Position numbers and translations under genes: made by a program. DNA of 64,000 nucleotides from contig NZ_LGEC01000062.1 of the NCBI RefSeq assembly GCF_001279585.1, positions 1-64,000 of the forward strand. The letters run 5' to 3'. Shown piece by piece: positions 32,791-40,545 of the stretch. The stretch's first letter is position 1. Each line of letters opens with the position of its first letter. Below the pieces are notes generated by a model. That model saw nothing but the letters and a program-made list of their open reading frames with translations. It did not search any database and was not told the DNA's origin. Source of the stretch: Nocardiopsis sp. NRRL B-16309. Lineage in GTDB: Bacteria; Actinomycetota; Actinomycetes; Streptosporangiales; Streptosporangiaceae.

Positions 32791-33744
32791 GTGTCCTATC
32801 CCCAGAACCCGTCGGGTCCGCAGGAACCGCCCTTCGGGCAGTCCGGCGGGCAGCCTCCGTACGGGCCGTCCGGCGGCACCCCCGGCTTCGGCCCGCCCGG
32901 TGGTGACCCCAACCACGGTCCGCGGCAGCCCCCGTACGGGCCTCCCGGCGGCGACCCGAACTACGGTCCGCAGGGCGGGGACCCGAACTACGGTCCTCCC
33001 GGCGGCGACCCCCACTACGGCGCGCCCGGCGGTCAGCCTCCGTACGGGCCTCCCGGCGGGCAGCCTCCGTACGGTCCAGGCGGTCAGCCTCCGTACGGCC
33101 CGCCCGGTGGTGACCCCAACTACGGTCCTCCCGGCGGCGACCCCAACCACGGCGCTGACTACGGCGCGCCGCCCAAGCAGGGCATGTCCACCGGAGCCAA
33201 GGTCGGCATCGGCGTCGGCGGCGGATGCCTGGTGATCCTCGTCGTCCTCGTGGTCGTCGGATTCCTGATCGCCAGGGGCGCGAGCTCGTCCGATCCCTCG
33301 TCGCCGCCCGCCGCGGAGTCGTCGACCCAGGCGGAGGAGGCCGAGGAGGGCGTCGAGGAGGACACGGAGGAGCCCGTGGAGGAGGAGCCGGAGGTCACCG
33401 ACTCCGGCGTCACCATGACCGCCTCGGACGCCGGCACCACGGGTGACGTCCTGGACGAGGAGGCCGTGTACACGGCGATCGACGTCACGATCGAGAACGG
33501 CTCCGACGAGGACATCGAGGTCAACCCGCTCTACATCACGGCGACCCTCGCCGACGGCTCGTCGGTGAACGAATGGGGCGAGACCCTGTTCGCCGACATC
33601 GACCAGATCGAGGTCGTCACCCTCGCCCCCGGCGACAGCGTGTCCGGACAGATCGCGCTGGTGGGCGAGGTCGACGTCGTCCAGGTCGAACTCCAGCCCC
33701 TGTACGGCCAGAACGAACCGCTCGCCGTCGCCGAGGTCTCCTGA
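32791..33744 (+). CDS. Gly/Pro/Tyr-repeat membrane protein with DUF4352-like domain
   Basis: The 317-residue protein has a cytoplasmic tail (about residues 1-125) of PPYGPPGG and GGDPNYGPPGG units, a membrane helix (about 137-160), an acidic linker rich in Glu, and a C-terminal domain with VTIENGSDEDIEVNPLY and ADGSSVNEWGETLF typical of the DUF4352 group. The GTG at 32791 has CGGAG upstream. It is the third member of the paralogous set (others near 9.4-11 kb), but with a Glu-rich rather than Asp-Thr linker. Function unknown. Confidence 0.74.
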   Translation: MSYPQNPSGPQEPPFGQSGGQPPYGPSGGTPGFGPPGGDPNHGPRQPPYGPPGGDPNYGPQGGDPNYGPPGGDPHYGAPGGQPPYGPPGGQPPYGPGGQPPYGPPGGDPNYGPPGGDPNHGADYGAPPKQGMSTGAKVGIGVGGGCLVILVVLVVVGFLIARGASSSDPSSPPAAESSTQAEEAEEGVEEDTEEPVEEEPEVTDSGVTMTASDAGTTGDVLDEEAVYTAIDVTIENGSDEDIEVNPLYITATLADGSSVNEWGETLFADIDQIEVVTLAPGDSVSGQIALVGEVDVVQVELQPLYGQNEPLAVAEVS

Positions 33745-33909
33745 CCCACCGCCGCACCGGGCGCCGGGGCCGGACGTTCTCGTCCGTCCCCGGCGCCCGT
33801 CCCATGGATGGCCGGACACCCGGGCGATCCGCTTCGCGGCCCGTGTCAGCCCGTCCCGGCGTGCCCCGAGTGCGGCACGATGGTGTCGCACCCACCCGGG
33901 AGGTCCCAC

Positions 33910-35403
33910 ATGGAATCCGCGCACTCCGTCAGTGTCGTCCGCGCAGCCGAACACGCCCTCATGGCACGACTGCCCGAGGGGGCGCTGATGCGCCGGGCCG
34001 CGACCGGTCTCGCCGGGCAGTGCGCCCGGCTGCTGCCCCGCGTGTACGGCTCGAGCGTCGTCCTGCTGGTGGGAAGCGGGGACAACGGCGGCGACGCGCT
34101 CTACGCGGGGTCCTTCCTGGCCGCGCGCGGCGCGGCGGTGCGTGCCCTGCTCGCCGGGGACGGCGTCCACGAGGGCGGCGCCGCGGCGCTGCGGGCGGCC
34201 GGCGGGCGCGTCCACCGCTTCACCGACGCCACGGCCGACGACACCGACCTGTTCGACGCGGACCTGATCGTCGACGGGCTCCTGGGCATCGGCGGTCGCG
34301 GCGGGCTGCGCGAGCCGCACGCCGCCCTGGCGCTGCTGGCGGAGAACGCCCCCGCCCCGGTGGTCGCGGTGGACCTGCCAAGCGGGGTGGACGCCGACAC
34401 CGGCGAGGTCGGGGGCGTCGCCGTCCGCGCCGACGTCACCGTCACCTTCGGCACGCACAAGCCGGGCCTGTTCGTGGATCCGGGAGCGGGCCGGGCCGGG
34501 CGGGTGGTGTTCGTGGACATCGGACTCGCCCCGGAGCTGCCGGGCGCGGCCGCGGTCCGTCCACAGGCTGTGGACGTCGCGTCCCTGCTTCCGGCCCCGG
34601 GCGGTGACTCCGACAAGTACCGCCGTGGCGTCCTCGACGTGCGCGCCGGATCCGACCGGTACCGTGGCGCGGCCGTGCTGTGCGTCGGCGGCGCCCTGCG
34701 CACGGGCGTGGGCATGGTGCGCTACGGGGGCGCGCAGGAGGCGGTCGACCAGGTCCTCGCGCGCTGGCCGGAGACCGTGGCCAGCGTCCACGACCCCCAG
34801 AGCACCACCGATCTCGCTCCAGGACGGGTCGCGGCGGTCGTCATCGGCCCGGGCCGCGGCACGCACCCGTCCAACGCCGACGAGCTCCGCGCCGTGCTGG
34901 AGAGCGACCGCCCGGTGCTCATCGACGCCGACGGGCTCACACTCCTCAGCGGCAGCGGCGGCAGCCCGCTCGCCGACACCCTGCGCGAGCGCGACGGGCA
35001 CACCCTGCTGACGCCGCACGCGGGCGAGCTCGCCCGGCTGCTCGGGGTCGAGCGCCAGGACGTCGAGGCGCGGCGGACCGAGCACGCCGCGCGCGCCGCG
35101 GAGGAGTTCGGGTGCACGGTGCTGCTCAAGGGCTCCACCACGGTCATCGCCCAGCCGGGGCTCCCCCTCGCGGTCAACCCCACGGGAACGCCCCTGCTGG
35201 CGACCGCGGGGACCGGCGACGTGCTCTCGGGGATGGTCGGAGCCCTCCTGGCCGCCGGACTGCCCGCCTACGAGGCGGCGATGTCCGGCGCCTACCTGCA
35301 CGGACGCGCGGCGCACCTGGCCCGCGACGGCGCGCCGATCAGCGCGAGCGACCTGCTGGACGCCCTCCCCCTCGCCGTCAAGGAGACCCTGCGGGCCCGA
35401 TGA
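33910..35403 (+). CDS. nnr: Bifunctional NAD(P)HX epimerase / dehydratase
   Basis: The 497-residue protein repairs hydrated NADH and NADPH. The N-terminal half (1-220) is a YjeF_N epimerase domain with VLLVGSGDNGGDALYAG and VVAVDLPSGVDADTG. The C-terminal half is an ADP-dependent dehydratase of the ribokinase fold with LIDADGLTLL, LTPHAGELARLL, VLLKGSTTVI and the nucleotide-site motif TAGTGDVLSGMVGA. Length and domain order are normal. The ATG at 33910 has GGAGG at 33899-33903. Substrate chemistry is well established for the family. The gene stands alone. Confidence 0.95.
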   Translation: MESAHSVSVVRAAEHALMARLPEGALMRRAATGLAGQCARLLPRVYGSSVVLLVGSGDNGGDALYAGSFLAARGAAVRALLAGDGVHEGGAAALRAAGGRVHRFTDATADDTDLFDADLIVDGLLGIGGRGGLREPHAALALLAENAPAPVVAVDLPSGVDADTGEVGGVAVRADVTVTFGTHKPGLFVDPGAGRAGRVVFVDIGLAPELPGAAAVRPQAVDVASLLPAPGGDSDKYRRGVLDVRAGSDRYRGAAVLCVGGALRTGVGMVRYGGAQEAVDQVLARWPETVASVHDPQSTTDLAPGRVAAVVIGPGRGTHPSNADELRAVLESDRPVLIDADGLTLLSGSGGSPLADTLRERDGHTLLTPHAGELARLLGVERQDVEARRTEHAARAAEEFGCTVLLKGSTTVIAQPGLPLAVNPTGTPLLATAGTGDVLSGMVGALLAAGLPAYEAAMSGAYLHGRAAHLARDGAPISASDLLDALPLAVKETLRAR

Positions 35404-35466
35404 CGCGAGAGGTCGGCCGCGCACGGTCGGCGCGCAGGGCATCCCTATCGCGACAGCGAGGGGTCC

Positions 35467-35724
35467 ATGAGAACCATGAGCTACTCGCAATCACGCGCGA
35501 ACCTCGCACGACACTCGACGCGATGGTCGAGGACCGAGAGGAGGTCGTGATCACTCGGACGGGCCGAGAACCGGTGGTCCTGGTCGCCCTGGCCGAGTAC
35601 GAGTCGTCGCGGGGGACCGCCTATCCGCTCAGGGGCCCGGAGAACGCGTCGCCTGGTGACCGACATCGGACGGCTGGAAGCCGGTCACGACCCGGTCGAC
35701 GTGCGTCCGGTCGAGGGCTCGTGA
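35467..35724 (+). pseudogene. Broken Phd/YefM-type antitoxin gene
   Basis: Three frames read in turn give a complete YefM-like antitoxin: MRTMSYSQSRANLAR, then LDAMVEDREEVVITRTGREP and VVLVALAEYESSRGTAYPLR in the next frame, then RLVTDIGRLEAGHDPVDVRP in the third, with a stop at 35722-35724. Each change of frame fits loss of one base (near 35505 and near 35649). The DNA-binding N-terminus and toxin-binding tail are both recognisable. No RelE/YoeB-type toxin gene follows. Confidence 0.85.
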
Positions 35725-35776
35725 CCGCCCCGTGGGAGGCTGGTACTCCGTTCCCCCCTTCGGACAGGCATCCCCC

Positions 35777-36685
35777 GTGCTCTCCTCCTGGTCGATCCAC
35801 CCCGTCGCCCTCCCCGCCCTCGCGGGTCTGTTCCTCGCCCTCTCGCTGGAGTTCCGCCGCATCGCGCGTGACCGCGGCGAGGACTGGCGGGAGGACGTCC
35901 CCCTTCGGCTGCGGCAGACGCTCGTCGCTTCCACCATGGGCTGGTCCTACGCGCGCTGGTGGCTGGCCAGCGGCGGCGTCCTGCTCGTGCTGGTCCAGTC
36001 CGAGGAGGTCACGTCGGCCGATCTCGCCCTGTGCCTGCCCGTGCTGATGTGGGGGCTGGCGGGTACTCCGGGCGGGCAGCTGGACATGTACCGCAGAGGG
36101 CGCGACCCCGACCGGCGCCTCGATCCCCGGCACCCGGAGGCGCCCCGACCCCGGCCGCGGACCGTGCGCAACCGTCCCGTGACGATCGCCGGGTGTTTGA
36201 TCGTCGCGGTGCTGCTGTGGTGCACTTTCTGGCTCGGCGCCCAGATGCCGCACGACGCGGAGAGCGCCGCGGACTGGGTCCGGGCCCTCGGGATCCTCGT
36301 CGTGCTCGTCGCCCTGTCATGGATCGGCGGCCAGGTCCTGGGCGCGAGCCTCTTCTCGTGGGTCCGGCTGGACGGCACGCACGTCACCGTTCAGGGCGGC
36401 GGGCAGCGGTTGTCGATCCCCGTCGAGCTCATCGCCGAGGTCCGCTCGGACCGGGGCGTGCGCGTCCGGTTGGCGGACGGCCGGGAGAGCTCCGTCCTGC
36501 TGCCCCGCGGACCGGCCGCGGGCGAACGGCAGGCGGCCGAACGGATCAGGGCGTTCGCCGACGAGGTCCGCTCCACCCTCCCCGAGGGTCCGCTGTACCG
36601 CGACACCGTGACGCACCCCGGCCCGGACAAGGGCCTGTGGCAGGTGTGGCTGGGGGTGTCGTTGTACCTCCTCAGCCCGATGTGA
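35777..36685 (+). CDS. Hypothetical membrane protein
   Basis: A protein of about 302 residues with an N-terminal hydrophobic segment (VALPALAGLFLALSLEF), further membrane segments near residues 60-100 and a pair near 145-205, then a soluble C-terminal domain with WVRLDGTHVTVQGGGQRLSI and VRVRLADGRESSVLLPRG, which resembles PH-like membrane-protein domains. The exact start is uncertain: GTG 35777 is chosen, with GTG 35732 as the alternative. No family with known function is recognised. It ends seven bases before the convergent NUDIX gene. Confidence 0.65.
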   Translation: MLSSWSIHPVALPALAGLFLALSLEFRRIARDRGEDWREDVPLRLRQTLVASTMGWSYARWWLASGGVLLVLVQSEEVTSADLALCLPVLMWGLAGTPGGQLDMYRRGRDPDRRLDPRHPEAPRPRPRTVRNRPVTIAGCLIVAVLLWCTFWLGAQMPHDAESAADWVRALGILVVLVALSWIGGQVLGASLFSWVRLDGTHVTVQGGGQRLSIPVELIAEVRSDRGVRVRLADGRESSVLLPRGPAAGERQAAERIRAFADEVRSTLPEGPLYRDTVTHPGPDKGLWQVWLGVSLYLLSPM

Positions 36686-36691
36686 CCCCTG

Positions 36692-37180
36692 TCAGGCCGC
36701 CGGCCGGGCGGCGGCCAGGCCCAGGCGCACGATGTCGGCGATGAAGTACTCGCCCGGGTCGCGGTGGTCGTGCAGCCGGTCGACCAGCGACTCGTCCACC
36801 CACATGTACTCGGTGTGCTTGTCCGCCTCCAGCCGGGGCGCGGACAGGTCGCCCTCGACGCGGACCAGGTAGTCGACCTCGTGCCTGGTCAGCCCGTCGC
36901 CCGGGTCCCAGTCCAGGCGGTACAGCTCCGCGACCACCTCGGCCAGCCGCCAGCCGGTCTCCTCGGCGACCTCGCGCGCCAGGCCCTCCAACATGGTCTC
37001 GCCCGGTTCGACGTGTCCGCCGACGATGTCCCAGCAGTGCGGGAACACCTTGCGGGTGGGGGAGCGGCGCTGGGCGAAGATCCGGCCCTCCGGATCGGCG
37101 ATGATCGCGCCCGCCACGTGGGTGCGCCCGTCGGAGGTGTCTGGGAACCCGATCCCGGGAGCCACCGTGATGCCCGTCAT
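36692..37180 (-). CDS. NUDIX hydrolase
   Basis: The 162-residue protein carries a perfect Nudix box Gx5Ex7REUxEExGU at residues 55-77 (GGHVEPGETMLEGLAREVAE and following). Such enzymes hydrolyse nucleoside diphosphates linked to another group; an IDI-like or nucleotide-sanitising role cannot be separated here. The start ATG overlaps the stop of the upstream TetR gene by four bases (ATGA), so regulator and hydrolase are expressed together. Confidence 0.88.
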   Translation of the reverse strand: MTGITVAPGIGFPDTSDGRTHVAGAIIADPEGRIFAQRRSPTRKVFPHCWDIVGGHVEPGETMLEGLAREVAEETGWRLAEVVAELYRLDWDPGDGLTRHEVDYLVRVEGDLSAPRLEADKHTEYMWVDESLVDRLHDHRDPGEYFIADIVRLGLAAARPAA

Positions 37181-37851
37181 GCGTCCTCCTCCTCGTCGTC
37201 CGTCGGCCACCCTACGGCGTCGTCGCGCCGGCCCCAGGCGGGCAGCCGCAGGGTGATCAGCTTCGCGCGCGGGGCGAGGACCTGGGCCAGCTCGAACACG
37301 GCCTCGGTGCGGGAGTGGTCCTCGTCCAGGACGGAGAACAGGTTGACGCCCAGATAGAACGTGATCGCCCCGTAGGCGACCTCGCGCGCGGGCAGCATCC
37401 GGCCGAGCGCCGAGCCGCCCAGGACGCGGTTCCACTCGCCCTCGATGAACGCGATCCACGGCTCGGCGCGGTCGCGGATCTCGGGGCGCAGCTCCGGCTT
37501 GGACACCGCGGCCGCGACCAGCTCGGTGAACTCCGCCATGTACCCGCGCTCCAGGTCGGTCCGGTAGATCTCGGTCGCCGCCTCCACCAGCTGCTCGAAC
37601 GTGCGCGCCTTCGCGGTGAGCTCCCGGTACATCGCCAGGCGCTCGGCGCTGGAGCGGTCCAGGGCCGCCAGAAGCAGTTGGTCGACGCCGCCGAAGTGGT
37701 AGAAGACCAGCGCCGAGTTGGCCTCCGCGCGCGTGGCGATGGCGCGCGCCGACGCCCCCGCGTACCCCTCCTCGCGCAGCGTCGCGGTCGCCGCCGCCAG
37801 CAGCCGCTCCCTGGTCTCCTCGCTCGTGCGCCGTCCGCCGCCCTTGGCCAT
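37177..37851 (-). CDS. TetR-family regulator
   Basis: The 224-residue protein has an N-terminal helix-turn-helix (RERLLAAATATLREEGYAGA and IATRAEANSALVFYHFGGVD) and a C-terminal ligand-binding domain with FIEGEWNRVLGG. The chosen ATG is at 37851; an ATG at 37890 would add 13 residues. A perfect palindrome lies 44 bases upstream in the space shared with the divergent SRPBCC gene, so it probably represses itself and that gene. The effector is unknown. Confidence 0.88.
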   Translation of the reverse strand: MAKGGGRRTSEETRERLLAAATATLREEGYAGASARAIATRAEANSALVFYHFGGVDQLLLAALDRSSAERLAMYRELTAKARTFEQLVEAATEIYRTDLERGYMAEFTELVAAAVSKPELRPEIRDRAEPWIAFIEGEWNRVLGGSALGRMLPAREVAYGAITFYLGVNLFSVLDEDHSRTEAVFELAQVLAPRAKLITLRLPAWGRRDDAVGWPTDDEEEDA

Positions 37852-37894
37852 CGAATCCCCGCCCCTTGCTCTCCGGTCGCGGTTCATCATACGC

Positions 37895-37912
37895 TTTAAT
37901 CAAGTGATTAAA
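37895..37912. promoter_or_regulatory. TetR operator palindrome
   Basis: Arms TTTAATCA and TGATTAAA are exact inverted repeats around AG. A weaker related half-site (TTGAATCAAATGATCAA) follows at about 37920-37936. The AT-rich site stands out in this GC-rich DNA and lies between the TetR gene and the divergent SRPBCC membrane protein gene. Confidence 0.72.
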
Positions 37913-37946
37913 TCGAGCGGTTGAATCAAATGATCAAGGAGCGCCC

Positions 37947-38897
37947 GTGCAGACATCCCCCGAGCGGCCCATCGGCATGCGGGAGCGCTGGATCCTGGCC
38001 GTGATCGTCGGACTCGTCTTCGCCGGACTGGTGGTCCTGCGCGTCACCAGCTGGGGCGGCCTGGACCAGACCGCGCTGTTCTACCTGGGCCTTCCCGCCA
38101 CCATCGCGCTCCTGATCGTGTTCACCGCGCGGCCGAGGACCGGCGTCGGGGCGGCCATGGCCGTCACCGCGCTCGTGCTCGCCATGTCCGGCCCCCTGCT
38201 CGCCGAGGGCATGGTGTGCCTGCTCCTGGCGGCGCCGCTGATCTTCGGGGTCGTCGCCCTGGTCGCCGCGCTCTGCTCCGCCATCGCCCGGGGCGGCTCC
38301 GGATCACGGCACGCCCTGCTGTTCGTGCCCGTGCTCTTCGTCCTGACGCTGGAGGGCGTCGGCGGCACCACGATCCTGCCCAGGGCCGACCAGGGCACCG
38401 GTGAGCGCGTGATCGACGCCGCGCCGGGCGAGGTCGCCGCCGCACTGGCCGCGCCGCCCGAGTACGGCGCGTTCGAGGCCCTCTTCCTGCGCGCGGTCCC
38501 CTTCCCCGAGCCCGTGCGGGCCGAGGGGGAGGGCCTGGAGGTCGGTGACACCCGCGTCGTCCACTTCACGCCGCGCACCACCCTCGGGATCGGCGACGAG
38601 CCCACCCCGCGCCACATGGAGCTGGTGGTGGCGCAGAGCAGAGTGGGACCCGACGGCGGCCGGGTCGTCTTCGACGTCGTCGAGGACACCGCCTTCTCCG
38701 GCTGGATGGACATGCGCGGGGCGCGGGCGTCGTGGTCGGAGGCCGACGGCGGCACCCGGCTCGACTGGACCATCGACTACGAGCGCACCTACGAGCCCTC
38801 CTGGTACTTCGGCCCGCTCCAGGCCTACGCCACCGGGCTGGCCGCCGAGTACCTCGCCGCCACCTTCGGGACCACCGCCGAGGAGCAGGCCCGGTGA
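37947..38897 (+). CDS. Membrane protein with SRPBCC-like domain
   Basis: The 316-residue product has four membrane segments (residues 14-135) and a soluble C-terminal domain (about 150-310) with the START/SRPBCC-like pattern ERVIDAAPGEVAAALAAPPE, FSGWMDMRGARASWSEADGG and TRLDWTIDYERTYEPSWYFG. Such a domain usually binds a hydrophobic ligand. It starts at GTG 37947 with AAGGAG upstream, is controlled by the TetR operator, and is coupled (GTGA overlap) to the following ICMT-like/DCC gene. Confidence 0.75.
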   Translation: MQTSPERPIGMRERWILAVIVGLVFAGLVVLRVTSWGGLDQTALFYLGLPATIALLIVFTARPRTGVGAAMAVTALVLAMSGPLLAEGMVCLLLAAPLIFGVVALVAALCSAIARGGSGSRHALLFVPVLFVLTLEGVGGTTILPRADQGTGERVIDAAPGEVAAALAAPPEYGAFEALFLRAVPFPEPVRAEGEGLEVGDTRVVHFTPRTTLGIGDEPTPRHMELVVAQSRVGPDGGRVVFDVVEDTAFSGWMDMRGARASWSEADGGTRLDWTIDYERTYEPSWYFGPLQAYATGLAAEYLAATFGTTAEEQAR

Positions 38898-40183
38898 TCG
38901 CCGACACCGAACTCCACGCCACCCTGGTCCGCGGCCTGGGCCTGTTCGGCCCCCTCCTCGCGCTCGTGGCGCTGTGCTCCTGGCGCGTGCCCTCCCGCCG
39001 GGAGACCGCGGCCATGATCGTCTCCGGCGCCTGGGCCCTGCTCACCCTGCTGCCGCTCAACCTGGTCGCCCTGCGCCTCGGCTGGTGGACCTTCCACGCC
39101 GATGGCGGCATGTGGCTGGGGATGCCCGTGGACCTCGTCGTCGCCTGGGTCGTCCTGTGGGGCCCGCTTCCGGCCCTGCTGCTGCGCGTGCTCCCCGTCC
39201 CGCTGCTCACCGCCCTGCTGGTCTGGGCCGACATCCTGCTCATGCCGCTCGCCGCGCCCGTGGTGGACCTCAGTCGGCTGTGGCTGGTCGGCGAGTTCGC
39301 CGGAGCGGTCGTGTGCCTGATCCCCGCGCTGCTGCTCGCGTACTGGACCCGCGAGGGCCAGCTCGTCCACGCGCGGGTGTGGGTCCAGGCCGGACTCGCG
39401 TTCGGGCTGATGGTGGTGCTGCCCGTGTTCGTGCTCGGCGTCGTCCCCAGCGGCTCCACCGTGTTCGCCGGGGCCCAGGCCGTCGCGCTCGCCGGGCTGC
39501 CCGGCCTGGCCGCCGCCCGCGAGTTCGCGCGCGTGGGCGCTGGCACCCCGCTGCCCTACGACCCGCCCGTCCACCTGGTCACCAGCGGGCCCTACGCCTA
39601 CCTGCGCAACCCCATGCAGACCTCGATGGTGGCCGTCTACGCGGTGCTCGCCGTGCTCCTGCGCGAACCCGCCCTGCTCCTGTTGGGCCTGAGCGCACTC
39701 GTCTACGGCGCCGGGTTCGCCGACTGGCACGAGGACGGCCAGCTGCGCGCGGCGTTCGGACGCCGGTGGACCGACTACCGGTCGGCCGTGCGCCCCTGGC
39801 TGCCCCGGTGGCGGCCCTGGCCGGGCCGCACCCCCGGTGTCCTCTACGTCGCCGAGGACTGCGCCGTGTGCAGGGGCCTCGGCGCCTGGATCGCCGCCCG
39901 CTCACCCGTCGCGCTGGAACTGCGGCCCGCGGCCGGGCACCCCGAGGTCCTCTACCGCGTCACCTACGAGACTCCCGACGGCTCGCGCTGGAGCGGTGTG
40001 TCCGCCGTCGCCCGGGCGCTGGAGCACCTCCACCTGGGGTGGGCGCTCACCGGCTGGGCCCTCGACCTGCCCGGTCCGCGTCAGTTCGCCCAGGTGTGCG
40101 CGGACGTCTTCGGCGCCGGTCCGCGGCCCTCCCGCGCCCCGCGCACAGCCGTCCCGGAGACCGGGCACGGCGAGCGCGTCTGA
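38894..40183 (+). CDS. ICMT/PEMT-like membrane methyltransferase fused to DCC thioredoxin-like domain
   Basis: The 429-residue protein has about seven to eight membrane segments in its first 300 residues. Near residue 230 it carries LVTSGPYAYLRNPMQTSM, the signature of isoprenylcysteine carboxyl methyltransferase/PEMT-type enzymes, followed by WHEDGQLRAAFGRRWTDYR. After the membrane part, GVLYVAEDCAVCRGLGAWIA starts a DCC (DUF393-like) domain with a CxxC pair. The start GTG overlaps the preceding SRPBCC gene stop. The fusion suggests lipid or thiol modification at the membrane, with the SRPBCC partner presenting a lipid; this is an inference. Confidence 0.75.
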   Translation: MIADTELHATLVRGLGLFGPLLALVALCSWRVPSRRETAAMIVSGAWALLTLLPLNLVALRLGWWTFHADGGMWLGMPVDLVVAWVVLWGPLPALLLRVLPVPLLTALLVWADILLMPLAAPVVDLSRLWLVGEFAGAVVCLIPALLLAYWTREGQLVHARVWVQAGLAFGLMVVLPVFVLGVVPSGSTVFAGAQAVALAGLPGLAAAREFARVGAGTPLPYDPPVHLVTSGPYAYLRNPMQTSMVAVYAVLAVLLREPALLLLGLSALVYGAGFADWHEDGQLRAAFGRRWTDYRSAVRPWLPRWRPWPGRTPGVLYVAEDCAVCRGLGAWIAARSPVALELRPAAGHPEVLYRVTYETPDGSRWSGVSAVARALEHLHLGWALTGWALDLPGPRQFAQVCADVFGAGPRPSRAPRTAVPETGHGERV

Positions 40184-40545
40184 GCGACGGCCGGGGGCGC
40201 GGGCGTCGTGTCAGGGGGACGGCCGTGAGGGACCGGCCTGCGACCGACTGCGTGGGAAGGACCGCGTGGGGATCGGCCGTGCGGGCCTTCCCGTGAGCGC
40301 GGCGGCCGTGAGGGACGGACCGCGTGGGACCGGCCTCGTGGCGGCGGCCGCGCGGGACAGACCGTGTGGCGGCGGCCGCGCGGGCCTTCCCCTGCGGGAG
40401 GCCGTGGGGACGGACGCGACCGGCTGCCGGCCACCGCCCGGGCCCGTACACCGCCTGCCGCCGCCGCGTCCCGCGCCGTTATGCTCGGTCGGGGCCGACC
40501 CTCGGCCCCCGACGCGCTCACCCCCCGGACGGCACGAGGACTCCC
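40184..40545. repeat. Intergenic region with degenerate GC-rich repeats
   Basis: No gene is seen in this 362-base gap. GTGGCGGCGGCCGCGCGGG occurs exactly at 40338-40356 and 40366-40384 (period 28). CGGCCGTGAGGGAC occurs at 40220 and 40303, and GCGGGCCTTCCC at 40281 and 40380. The mixture looks like a decayed tandem array. The promoter of the PrsW-like gene must lie in its last part. Confidence 0.55.
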
